64,000 nucleotides of DNA from Sphingobacterium sp. R2 (GTDB lineage Bacteria > Bacteroidota > Bacteroidia > Sphingobacteriales > Sphingobacteriaceae), in NCBI RefSeq assembly GCF_040760075.1, contig NZ_CP142884.1, positions 3,224,001 to 3,288,000 of the forward strand. Reading direction: 5' to 3'. A program made the position numbers and the translations under genes. Shown here piece after piece: positions 9,903-18,389 of this stretch (its first letter is position 1; every line of letters starts with the position of its first letter). The notes below the pieces were generated by a model, which saw nothing but the letters and a program-made list of their open reading frames with translations, was not told the DNA's origin and did not search any database.

Positions 9903-11216
9903 ATGAAAGTTTTAAAATTTGGTGGTACTTCCGTGGGAAGTGCAGCACGTATCAAAGGGTTGTTGGATATTGTAAACCCTGCTGAACGTCAGATCGTCGT
10001 ATTGTCCGCAGTTGCTGGAACGACAAATGCTTTGGTTGAAATAGGTCAAGCTTACACAGCAGGTAAGAAGGACGAAGCTAAAGATTTGGTCAAGAAGCAT
10101 AAGGATAAGTACGAAGACCTTATTAAAGAACTTTTCAGTACTGAGCAGGGGTACAAAAATGGTAAAGAATTGATCGATTACCATTTTAATCTGATTTCTA
10201 CCTTAGCCAATGAATTATTTACACCTATCGAAGAAAAAGTTATTCTAGCACAGGGCGAATTAATGTCGACCGCTTTATGGCATTTTTACTTGAATGAAAT
10301 TGGTATCAAATCCGTGTTGTTACCGGCTTTAGATTTTATGAAAATCGATGAGGACAACGAGCCTATGGTCGAGTATATCGGCGAAAAGCTGAGCCATATT
10401 CTGACCCAGAGTCCAGCAAATACATTATTTATCACGCAGGGATTTATTTGTAGAAACTCGTTCGGCGAAATCGATAATTTGCGCCGTGGTGGGTCGGATT
10501 ATACAGCATCTTTGATCGGGGCTGCGATCCGCGCTGATGAGGTTCAGATCTGGACAGATATCGATGGCATGCACAACAATGATCCACGTGTCGTGAAAGG
10601 TACAACACCAATTGCACACCTGAGTTTTGATGAGGCTGCCGAGCTGGCTTATTTCGGGGCTAAAATTTTACATCCGCAATCGGTATTCCCAGCGCAAAAA
10701 TATAATGTCCCTGTACGGTTGTTGAATACCATGGAACCGAATGCTAAGGGTACATTGATCAGTAAAGACGGTGCTCAGAAAGGCTGTATCCGTGCCATCG
10801 CCGCGAAGGATGGTATCACGGCAATCCATATCCATTCCTCGAGAATGCTCCTTGCTTATGGCTTCTTACGTCGCGTTTTTGAAATATTCGAGCGTTACAA
10901 AACTCCAATCGATATGATCACAACGTCGGAAGTGGCGGTATCATTGACGATTGATGATACCAAAAACCTGGCTGATATTATTAAAGAAGTGGAAGATTTT
11001 GGCTCGGTCACAGTGGATGGTGATCAGACTATTGTATGCGTTGTAGGCGATTTTGGTTTGAATAGCCACGGTTATGCTGCTCGTGTACTTGACGCTGTAA
11101 AACACCTTCCAGTTCGTATGATTTCTTACGGTGGTTCAGACTTTAACGTGTCGATTCTATTGAATTCAGATCATAAAACAGAAGCATTACGTTCATTGCA
11201 CAATCGTTTATTTTAA
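9903..11216 (+). CDS. lysC: Aspartate kinase (monofunctional)
   Basis: Aspartate kinase phosphorylates aspartate, the first step towards lysine, threonine and methionine. The 437-residue protein starts MKVLKFGGTSVGSAARIKG with the KFGGTS motif. The kinase core also has LRRGGSDYTASLIGAAI and EVQIWTDIDGMHNNDPRVV. Two ACT domains occupy roughly residues 300-437 (ITAIHIHSSRMLLAYGFLRR, then VCVVGDFG), which normally mediate feedback inhibition. There is no homoserine dehydrogenase fusion. lysA starts 15 bases after the stop, so the pair is an operon and lysine is the probable effector; this is inferred from context. Confidence 0.94.
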   Translation: MKVLKFGGTSVGSAARIKGLLDIVNPAERQIVVLSAVAGTTNALVEIGQAYTAGKKDEAKDLVKKHKDKYEDLIKELFSTEQGYKNGKELIDYHFNLISTLANELFTPIEEKVILAQGELMSTALWHFYLNEIGIKSVLLPALDFMKIDEDNEPMVEYIGEKLSHILTQSPANTLFITQGFICRNSFGEIDNLRRGGSDYTASLIGAAIRADEVQIWTDIDGMHNNDPRVVKGTTPIAHLSFDEAAELAYFGAKILHPQSVFPAQKYNVPVRLLNTMEPNAKGTLISKDGAQKGCIRAIAAKDGITAIHIHSSRMLLAYGFLRRVFEIFERYKTPIDMITTSEVAVSLTIDDTKNLADIIKEVEDFGSVTVDGDQTIVCVVGDFGLNSHGYAARVLDAVKHLPVRMISYGGSDFNVSILLNSDHKTEALRSLHNRLF

Positions 11217-11231
11217 GAAGTAGGTTTTTAT

Positions 11232-12392
11232 ATGATAAATACAGGTATCGCGGCGAAGTTTGCAGAGAATGAAACGCCGTTTTATTATTATGATCTGAAT
11301 GTGTTAAGCAAGACCTTGGAGGCTGCGCATGCTGCGTCCCACAAACGGGGATTTCATGTTCACTATGCATTAAAGGCCAATTTTAATGACGAGTTATTGA
11401 AGGCGATTCAAGCGGTCGGCTTTGGTGCGGATTGTGTGAGTGGCAATGAGGTAAAGAAAGCCATTGAATGCGGCTTTGATTCCAAGAAAGTCACTTTTGC
11501 AGGAGTTGGTAAATCTGATAAGGAAATCAATTATGCGCTCGATCAAAATATTTTTGCTTTTAATGTGGAATCCATTCAGGAGCTTGAGGTCATCAATGAG
11601 CTTGCCTCAAAGAAAGGTGTAAAAGCAAATGTGGCTTTACGGATCAACCCAAATGTGGATGCACACACCCACCATTATATCACCACGGGGCTTGATGAAA
11701 ACAAATTCGGCGTACCCAATGCAGATTTGGAGAAATGTGCCGCTGTGCTTAAAAGATGCGAATGCATTGAATTGGTAGGCTTGCATTTTCATGTAGGTTC
11801 GCAGATTACGGATATGACGGTATTCAAAAGTCTATGTGTGAAGGTCAATGAGTGGAAAAACTGGTTTGAGGAGCGTGGTACACAAATCCGTGTATTGAAT
11901 GTTGGCGGTGGACTGGGGATTGATTATAAAAATCCTGATGGAAATGCAATTCCTGATTTTGAAGCCTATTTTGATATTTTCGACCGGTTCCTGGAGCGTA
12001 CAGCACATCAAGAAGTGCATTTTGAGTTGGGAAGAGCTTTGGTCGCGCAGTGTGGAAGCCTCGTTAGCCGCGTGCTATATGTCAAAAACGGTGTGAAGAA
12101 AAACTTTCTGGTATTGGATGCGGGAATGACGGAATTAATGCGCCCGGCCTTGTATCAGGCCTATCATAAAATTGAAAATATCAGTGCGACAGACACTGCC
12201 GAATACATTAATTACGATGTTGTTGGACCGATCTGTGAATCGTCCGATTGCTTTGGTAAGGAAGTGCCACTTCCCGTTTCAAAACGTGGCGACTTAATTG
12301 CCATTCGTTCTGCAGGTGCTTATGGCGAAGTGATGGCCTCGCGTTATAACCTACGTGAGGAAATCCGATTTGTGTATAGCAATCAGCTATAA
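11232..12392 (+). CDS. lysA: Diaminopimelate decarboxylase
   Basis: LysA decarboxylates meso-diaminopimelate to lysine, the last step of lysine synthesis, using PLP. The 386-residue protein is a group IV decarboxylase: the PLP lysine is in HYALKANFNDELLKAI (about residue 46), then GLHFHVGSQITDM, the glycine loop NVGGGLGIDYKN and the C-terminal active-site loop ICESSDCFGKEVPLP, where CESSD replaces the commoner CESGD. AGAYGEVMASRYNLR closes the PLP site. It follows lysC by 15 bases and ends at a terminator, so the lysC-lysA unit is self-contained. Confidence 0.95.
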   Translation: MINTGIAAKFAENETPFYYYDLNVLSKTLEAAHAASHKRGFHVHYALKANFNDELLKAIQAVGFGADCVSGNEVKKAIECGFDSKKVTFAGVGKSDKEINYALDQNIFAFNVESIQELEVINELASKKGVKANVALRINPNVDAHTHHYITTGLDENKFGVPNADLEKCAAVLKRCECIELVGLHFHVGSQITDMTVFKSLCVKVNEWKNWFEERGTQIRVLNVGGGLGIDYKNPDGNAIPDFEAYFDIFDRFLERTAHQEVHFELGRALVAQCGSLVSRVLYVKNGVKKNFLVLDAGMTELMRPALYQAYHKIENISATDTAEYINYDVVGPICESSDCFGKEVPLPVSKRGDLIAIRSAGAYGEVMASRYNLREEIRFVYSNQL

Positions 12393-12417
12393 GCTCCCAT
12401 TTTTAAAATATTTATTT

Positions 12418-12450
12418 AAAAGCCAGTCTGTTCTTCAGACTGGCTTTTTG
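12418..12450 (+). terminator. Rho-independent terminator after lysA
   Basis: Perfect 13-bp arms (12418-12430 and 12436-12448) around a 5-base loop, with a GC-rich core (GCCAGTCTG) flanked by A and T runs. It separates lysA from the next gene set. Confidence 0.9.
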
Positions 12451-12523
12451 GTTTTAAGAGTTTTGTCCTATGTGGAGAAACTTTTGTTCATCATTTTATT
12501 GATTGTCTTTTGTATACTTGTTT

Positions 12524-13282
12524 ATGCTAATAACAATCGAATTTCCAGTAACGATCGATCTGTTTGGAAAAACATTTCTCCTACATCCTTTTATGGAAGG
12601 GCTGGGCATGTTTATTGGTATGCGCTATTATCAGTTGCTCAAATGGAAGGATCAGGAAAGCCTGGGGCATAGCAATTCACTGCTTATTGTCATCGCAGCT
12701 GGAGTGGGCGCGCTCATCGGGTCACATCTTATCGGTTCCCTCGAGCGCCCGGCTGAATTGCTCAGTGCGACACATAAATGGGCTTACATCTGGGTGAACA
12801 ATACGATAATCGGTGGTTTGGCGGGAGGTTTGGTTGCGGTGGAAGGGATGAAAAAGCTCATGGGAAAAAAAGAGAGCACGGGCGATCTGATGGTATTCCC
12901 TCTGATTGTCGCCATCGCAATTGGTAGAGTTGGTTGCTTTTATACAGGAGTCTTCGAACAAACCTATGGCCTACCTACCGAATGTCCGCTTGGGATGCAT
13001 CTCGGTGATGCTTATAAACGGCATCCTGTGGCCCTGTATGAAATTGCATATCTACTTCTTTTATTTACAGCGCTCCAATACTTTAAAACACGCTACAATT
13101 ATCATAAAGGGGTATTATTTCAGCTTTTTATGCTCAGTTATTTTAGCTTTCGTTTTGTGTTGGATTTTATAAAACCGCGGGCGATTATTCTTTTCGGCCT
13201 TAGTACCATACAAATTACGTGCATCGTGGTGATAATTTATTATATTTATTTATTAAAAAGTGAACGTTTCATCAAAAAATAG
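12524..13282 (+). CDS. Lgt-like (prolipoprotein diacylglyceryl transferase family) membrane protein, divergent
   Basis: This 252-residue integral membrane protein has about seven hydrophobic segments and the general pattern of Lgt, which moves a diacylglyceryl group from phosphatidylglycerol to a prolipoprotein cysteine. The family-type loop is near residue 134: GRVGCFYTGVFEQTYGLPT. In classical Lgt the signature is GRxGNFxNxExxG, with an essential Asn; here Cys replaces that Asn and Thr the second. KRHPVALYEIAYL matches the HPxxLYE segment. I chose the ATG at 12524 over a TTG seven codons earlier. It is probably a paralogue with another lipid-transfer role, not the housekeeping Lgt. It is first in a tight run with a small membrane protein and a radical SAM enzyme (gaps of 5 and 11 bases). 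Confidence 0.72.
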   Translation: MLITIEFPVTIDLFGKTFLLHPFMEGLGMFIGMRYYQLLKWKDQESLGHSNSLLIVIAAGVGALIGSHLIGSLERPAELLSATHKWAYIWVNNTIIGGLAGGLVAVEGMKKLMGKKESTGDLMVFPLIVAIAIGRVGCFYTGVFEQTYGLPTECPLGMHLGDAYKRHPVALYEIAYLLLLFTALQYFKTRYNYHKGVLFQLFMLSYFSFRFVLDFIKPRAIILFGLSTIQITCIVVIIYYIYLLKSERFIKK

Positions 13283-13287
13283 GAATT

Positions 13288-13527
13288 ATGTATTTGCTTG
13301 AAGGATCATTTGGATCGGAAAGTACGGCAATGTTGGGACTTTTTCTACTTACTGTAGGGGCTATTGTGATCGGTATTGCACTTTTGGTTATTATTATCGG
13401 CTCGATTATTAAAGCTGGAAATAAAGAATCAAAATTCAATGTTAATCCCTGGCTTAAAGTATTGTTGGGCGGAATCGGAGCAATGTTGGCAGGGGGACTT
13501 GCCTGTGGACTTACCTTTATGAACTAG
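13288..13527 (+). CDS. Small two-helix membrane protein of unknown function
   Basis: I do not recognise this 79-residue protein. It has two hydrophobic segments, about residues 15-40 and 56-77, joined by a short charged loop (KAGNKESKFNVNPWLK), and no signal peptidase site or catalytic motif. It lies between the Lgt-like gene (5-base gap) and the radical SAM gene (11-base gap), so it is almost certainly co-transcribed and probably works with them at the inner membrane. Its role could be that of an anchor or assembly partner; that is a guess from context. Confidence 0.7.
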   Translation: MYLLEGSFGSESTAMLGLFLLTVGAIVIGIALLVIIIGSIIKAGNKESKFNVNPWLKVLLGGIGAMLAGGLACGLTFMN

Positions 13528-13538
13528 AGATTAGCTTT

Positions 13539-14942
13539 ATGCCCGTTAGAAACTATACATACTACGATTACACCATCAGCTTATGTCCAACATGCCTTTC
13601 GCGTGTTGGTGCAAAGATTATTATTGAGGATGAACAGGTTTTTATGACAAAAAACTGTCCTGAGCACGGATTTTTCAAAACGCTGATTGCTACCGATGTG
13701 GACTATTATAAAAATATTCGAAATTATAATAAGGCTTCGGAGACACCTTTGAAATTTGACAATGAAGTACATTATGGGTGCCCTTACGATTGTGGCCTAT
13801 GTGTCGATCATGAGCAGCACAGTTGCCTGTCGATCATTGAGGTGACCGATCGCTGCAATTTGACCTGTCCCACCTGTTACGCCATGTCTTCTCCCCATTA
13901 TGGACGGCATCGATCACTGGAGGAGATTGAGCGTATGTTGGATAAAATTGTAGCAAGTGAAGGCGAACCAGATGTGGTTCAGATCAGCGGCGGGGAACCA
14001 ACCATTCACCCTGATTTTTTTAAGATTTTAGATATCGCTAAAACGAAACCCATCAAGCATCTGATGCTCAATACGAATGGTATCCGGATTGCCAATGATC
14101 CCGGTTTTGCGGAGCAACTTGCCACCTATGCGCCTGAATTTGAAGTCTATCTTCAGTTCGATTCCTTTCGCCCATCAGTGCTTGAGAAATTCCGGGGCAA
14201 AGATCTTTCGGATATTCGAAAAAAGGCTATTGAAAAATTAAATGCACTCAATTTAAGTACAACCTTGGTCGTCGTCTTGGAAAAAGGAACCAACGATGAT
14301 GAAATAGGAGAAATATTGGATTATGCCTTAAAACAGCAATGCGTTAGGGGGGTAACTTTCCAGCCGGTAGAAATTGCGGGTAGAAATGCGACCGATGCGC
14401 ATCATCATAAAATGACGCTTACTGAAGTACGTCAAGAAATATTGAATCAGTGTCCATTGTTGGATCCTCACGATATTATCCCTGTACCTTGCAATCCAGA
14501 TGCGTTGGCTATGGGCTATATATTGAAGATAGGAGATGAACGGATACCGTTAACCCGACATATTGATCCTGCTCTGCTGTTGAATAATCAGTCGCGCAAC
14601 ACCATTGTCTATGAGCAGGACAAGGGGGTACAGATGCAGTTGCTCGATATTTTTAGTACAGGAATTTCCGTAGACAGCGTCAAACCAAAAGTTAATCAGC
14701 TGCTTTGCTGTCTGCCAGAGGTTTGTGCTCCCGATCTCGACTACGATAACCTTTTTCGCATCATCATCATGAATTTTATGGATGCTTACGATTTTGACGT
14801 TCGCGCTGTCAAAAAATCCTGTGTGCATATTGTCAATAAAGATTTGAAGATAATTCCATTTGAAACAATGAATTTATTTTATCGTGATGATAAATTGAAT
14901 CGTTTGGAAGAACTTAAATTATCAGAGGCTATTCGATTTTAG
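13539..14942 (+). CDS. Multi-cysteine radical SAM enzyme resembling the tetraether synthase (Tes/MJ0619) group
   Basis: This 467-residue enzyme carries the radical SAM cluster motif CNLTCPTC (C106, C110, C113) followed by the SAM-binding ISGGEPTIHPDFF. Upstream are two further metal-binding patterns: SLCPTC with NCPEHG (C16, C19, C40), like a rubredoxin-type site, and GCPYDCGLC plus C96. Near the C-terminus are C390, C391, C396 and C428 (KSCVHIV), candidates for a second auxiliary cluster. This N-terminal and C-terminal architecture resembles archaeal Tes/MJ0619 proteins, which join lipid alkyl chains by C-C bonds at unactivated carbons. The segment IIPFETMNLFYR replaces what I recall as a PFCxYN-type motif. 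Its position beside an Lgt-like protein suggests a lipid substrate; the actual reaction is unknown. Confidence 0.78.
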   Translation: MPVRNYTYYDYTISLCPTCLSRVGAKIIIEDEQVFMTKNCPEHGFFKTLIATDVDYYKNIRNYNKASETPLKFDNEVHYGCPYDCGLCVDHEQHSCLSIIEVTDRCNLTCPTCYAMSSPHYGRHRSLEEIERMLDKIVASEGEPDVVQISGGEPTIHPDFFKILDIAKTKPIKHLMLNTNGIRIANDPGFAEQLATYAPEFEVYLQFDSFRPSVLEKFRGKDLSDIRKKAIEKLNALNLSTTLVVVLEKGTNDDEIGEILDYALKQQCVRGVTFQPVEIAGRNATDAHHHKMTLTEVRQEILNQCPLLDPHDIIPVPCNPDALAMGYILKIGDERIPLTRHIDPALLLNNQSRNTIVYEQDKGVQMQLLDIFSTGISVDSVKPKVNQLLCCLPEVCAPDLDYDNLFRIIIMNFMDAYDFDVRAVKKSCVHIVNKDLKIIPFETMNLFYRDDKLNRLEELKLSEAIRF

Positions 14943-15061
14943 TGTTATATACGCTATTTTTGTCGAAAAAGCGGGTCAGGTCATTTTCTGGATTTTCCAG
15001 CTGCGTGTGGGGCACTTGGCTTATGGATCGGAGCGAAAAAAGCGATAATAAAGTAAGCAGT

Positions 15062-17395
15062 ATGAAATTGGGGATTTTTAAGCATTTAGTTTTTGTTGTC
15101 AGCCTGTTGGCTTTTCAGTTGTACGTCTCTGCGCAAGATTCGGTTCAATTAAGGCGAACTTTGAGTATCGACCGGACGTCGCACGCCAACCAAAATAGAC
15201 GGCCCAGTTCGGATTCAACCCGTGTCGGAAGCGATTCGTTGCGCAATGACTTGAAGAAGGTTAACCTGACTTTTCTAGCTAACATCCGCACATCTTCGTT
15301 AGCCGAATTTGTCGCGCAGTTGAATGAAAAGTCTAACGCTTACATGAGTACAGATGCGGGATCAGCGAAAGATAGTATTGCTGCAATAAAAAATAGTATT
15401 CAAGAAGAGATCCGCCAGCTGAAGTCCATTAAAGGCAGTATCAGTAATTATTCAACTAGTCTCAACGGTGCGCAAGATCAAATCAGAAACCTGATCAGCC
15501 AATACAATATCAATGCCAACAACCATAGCCGTGCATACCAGTACCTCGATAACGCACAGGCTAAACTTGCGGTTAAGATGGACTCCCTAGAGCAGATCAA
15601 TCGGACCATCGATGAACTGATTGTAAAGAATCAACGGCATTTGGTTCGATTAGATGATGTTGATGCGCTAAAAGGGGATATTAAGCGGGTAGATACGGTA
15701 GCAGGCAAGCGTTCAATCTGGAAAGCGAATACGACTGCAATTTCAAAGGATGTGCTAATTAATAATATCCGTACAAATTACAGCAATAATAGTTCGATCG
15801 ATAAATATGTCAATAGGACAGACTGGGCAAGCCGTATCCTGCTCATTATACTGGGTTTGGGCTATTGCTATTGGATAGCACGGGTGTCCTATATTCTTAG
15901 ACAATATGATCCTGAACATCAACTTGCTATTGATGCTATTGTCGGGAAGACAATCATTTTTCTACTGACTTTATTGCCTTTTGTAAACTTTTTTACGCCG
16001 AGTTTTATTTTGCAGGCTTCCCAGTTGATCATCCTGTTGATCTTTATGTTTTTATTAAGACAGCGTATGACAGGGCTACAGCGTAAAATAGCCATTATTC
16101 TCATTGTATTCTATGTACTTGATATTTTTGTCAATATAATTGTAAGTGATGATCTCTTCCCGAGGATCATTTGCATTGTTTTTAATCTGATTGCTCTTGG
16201 GCTCGTCAGTTATACAAAACGGCGCATAAAAAATGCGCAAAGTCCGGGATACATCAGCAACTTTATCTATGTCATTTTCGCTATTTTAAATATTACGGCA
16301 ATAACATTGAATGTCATTGGTCATGTGGAGTACTCTCGGAGTTTCAGTATAGCCTGTGCCGTCGGTTTGGTGCAGTCGTTTACATTACAATACTTCGCAG
16401 ACATGATTAAGGCTGATGTCCGTAATCAGTTTAAAAAGGATCGCCTCACGTTGGGGTTCTGGATGCGGTTCAATGAGCAGCGCACGTTGGTGATCATCAC
16501 TCAGTTTCTTCGGGTCGTTTGTATACTTTTAGCAATCATCGTGCTAGCCAATAATCTGCAGTTTATTGAAACATTATTGGCCGTTAGTGAAGTCTTTTTT
16601 GGTAAAGTTCGCAGTATTGGTAGTATATCGTTCACATTGGGTAATCTTGTTGTGGCTATCTTACTGCTTTTAGTTGCGCAGTGGTTTCAAAAAAATATTA
16701 GTTTAATCGTACTTGGAGGCGAAGACGGCCAAATTAGCCAGGCCTATAATCAGAAGATGACGCTATTTCCGCTATTTCGGTTGGCAATTATTCTAATTGG
16801 TTTTTTTATGGCGGTTTCTGCGCTGGGTATGAGTTTGGATAAATTGACCGTTGTCATTGGAGCGCTGAGTGTTGGTGTCGGTCTGGGGATGCAGAATATC
16901 ATCAATAATTTTGTGTCAGGTATTATTTTGGTTTTCGACAAGCCCTTTCGGGTGGGGGATCAAATTGAGCTTGCCGATAAAAAAGGGCGTGTTAAGGAGA
17001 TCGGTATACGTGCCAGCGTTTTAAAAACGGGTGATGGTGCTGATGTTATCATTCCAAACGGTGATTTGCTTTCAGGAAGGCTTGTCAACTGGACCTTATC
17101 CCAAGAATACAGCAAGACAAGTTTTGTGCTCCACATCGATCGGAAAGCAGATTTGGATCAAGCCAAACAATGGATTAAGGACGCGATGGAAAGTAGCGCT
17201 CATTTTATCAAAGATAGAGATAGCGGCATCAGTATACAGGATATCAGTGAAGAGATGATTTATCTGAGCGTGTCCGGCTGGGTAAACTCTGCTGGCAATA
17301 CCTCAGCCTTTAAAAATGATGTATTACTCATATTATATAAAAAATTTGAAGCGGAGGGTTTGAAGTTCTACAGTGTGGTGCCGCCCAAAAGTTAA
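15062..17395 (+). CDS. MscS-family mechanosensitive channel with long periplasmic N-terminal region
   Basis: This 777-residue protein is a large MscS-like channel, which releases solutes on osmotic downshift. The chosen ATG gives a clear signal peptide (MKLGIFKHLVFVVSLLAFQL, cleavage after VSA); a GTG at 14942 would add 40 unlikely residues. A mature N-terminal region of about 230 residues is hydrophilic and rich in heptad-like helices. About ten membrane segments follow. The pore helix and channel-lining region is VIGALSVGVGLGMQNIINNF, continuing VSGIILVFDKPFRVGDQIEL, and the beta domain contains IPNGDLLSGRLVNWT. Size and layout are closer to MscK/MscM than to short MscS. It follows the radical SAM gene by 119 bases and may share its transcript. 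Confidence 0.9.
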   Translation: MKLGIFKHLVFVVSLLAFQLYVSAQDSVQLRRTLSIDRTSHANQNRRPSSDSTRVGSDSLRNDLKKVNLTFLANIRTSSLAEFVAQLNEKSNAYMSTDAGSAKDSIAAIKNSIQEEIRQLKSIKGSISNYSTSLNGAQDQIRNLISQYNINANNHSRAYQYLDNAQAKLAVKMDSLEQINRTIDELIVKNQRHLVRLDDVDALKGDIKRVDTVAGKRSIWKANTTAISKDVLINNIRTNYSNNSSIDKYVNRTDWASRILLIILGLGYCYWIARVSYILRQYDPEHQLAIDAIVGKTIIFLLTLLPFVNFFTPSFILQASQLIILLIFMFLLRQRMTGLQRKIAIILIVFYVLDIFVNIIVSDDLFPRIICIVFNLIALGLVSYTKRRIKNAQSPGYISNFIYVIFAILNITAITLNVIGHVEYSRSFSIACAVGLVQSFTLQYFADMIKADVRNQFKKDRLTLGFWMRFNEQRTLVIITQFLRVVCILLAIIVLANNLQFIETLLAVSEVFFGKVRSIGSISFTLGNLVVAILLLLVAQWFQKNISLIVLGGEDGQISQAYNQKMTLFPLFRLAIILIGFFMAVSALGMSLDKLTVVIGALSVGVGLGMQNIINNFVSGIILVFDKPFRVGDQIELADKKGRVKEIGIRASVLKTGDGADVIIPNGDLLSGRLVNWTLSQEYSKTSFVLHIDRKADLDQAKQWIKDAMESSAHFIKDRDSGISIQDISEEMIYLSVSGWVNSAGNTSAFKNDVLLILYKKFEAEGLKFYSVVPPKS

Positions 17396-17441
17396 TTCAA
17401 TCCATTGACTTTCTGTGGACGAATGTATTCAATCTTTTGCT

Positions 17442-18281
17442 TTAAGGACTTGATTTAATCAGCTGGGTTCGGTAATACAACGGACTGAATCCTTTGGCAC
17501 GTTTGTAGAAATGTGAAAGATGGCTCTCGTCTGTAAATCCGAGTTCTGCCGCAATCTGCTTCAGTGTGTAAGCCTTGGATTTTAGTCGGTTTTCGATAAG
17601 CTCGATTCGGTAGGTATTGATATATGACCTTAGGCTTGTGCCAAAGTTTTTCTTAAAATAGATACCAAAATAGGAAGGAGCGATATTGAATTTCTGAGCC
17701 AGGATACTGACTTTGAGTTTTTCAGGTGAAAAGATATAGCGATGGATGTAGGCCGAAATGGATCGATCACTATATAATTCATGCTGCTGGGGCAAACGTT
17801 GCGCCTCCGATATCTGTTTATAAAGCCCAAATATGGCAATAAGTTGGTCAAATAGCCAATCAGAATGCTGGCTAATAGCCGTATCAGCATATAGTCGGAC
17901 AGCTTCCAGCACATGCGAAAAAATCAGACGATAATGTTCGTCAATATTCAATTTGCGCTCCTTGAGGCCTTTATCGTTCATCAGCTCCATGACCCATGAA
18001 TAAAGCTTTTGGTTCCGTATGTTCTGCAGGAAGTAGCCGTCTGTAAACAAAATAAATAAGAAATGTGTCTTTTTCTCAATTTTAAAATAATGCATGTCTG
18101 CTGGACTAATCAGGAAGATATCGCCACGCTCATAATTCAGTTCAAATTTATTAATCACATGTGTTCCTTTACCCGAACGAATATAAACGAGTTCATAGTA
18201 ATTCTGTTCGTGCGGTGGCAGGTGAAAGCTATCCTCGATAAATTCACTGATCCGTAGCGGTTCAAACTGTTTTTTACGCAT
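17442..18281 (-). CDS. AraC-family transcriptional regulator
   Basis: This 279-residue protein has an N-terminal cupin-like sensor region (GKGTHVINKFELNYERGDIF and nearby) and a C-terminal pair of helix-turn-helix motifs at about residues 180-275: LKVSILAQKFNIAPSYFGIY followed by the AraC signature LKQIAAELGFTDESHLSHFYKRAKGFSP. It is divergent from the AEC transporter with about 108 bases between starts, so it may control that gene. The inducer cannot be predicted. It converges with the MscS gene, leaving 46 bases between stops without an obvious hairpin. Confidence 0.92.
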   Translation of the reverse strand: MRKKQFEPLRISEFIEDSFHLPPHEQNYYELVYIRSGKGTHVINKFELNYERGDIFLISPADMHYFKIEKKTHFLFILFTDGYFLQNIRNQKLYSWVMELMNDKGLKERKLNIDEHYRLIFSHVLEAVRLYADTAISQHSDWLFDQLIAIFGLYKQISEAQRLPQQHELYSDRSISAYIHRYIFSPEKLKVSILAQKFNIAPSYFGIYFKKNFGTSLRSYINTYRIELIENRLKSKAYTLKQIAAELGFTDESHLSHFYKRAKGFSPLYYRTQLIKSSP

Positions 18282-18389
18282 TACTTTTTGGGTCTGAGCA
18301 TTGCTAAATATACATAAAAATAATGTATTTGTACATGTTTTTGCCTGTTGTACTATTGCACCTTTGTGTCGGATAAATTGGTATTAAAC

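Noticed and set aside
14942..15061. GTG start for the MscS gene overlapping the radical SAM stop codon
   Set aside because: The extra 40 residues precede a classical signal peptide at the ATG at 15062, so the overlap is unlikely to be real.
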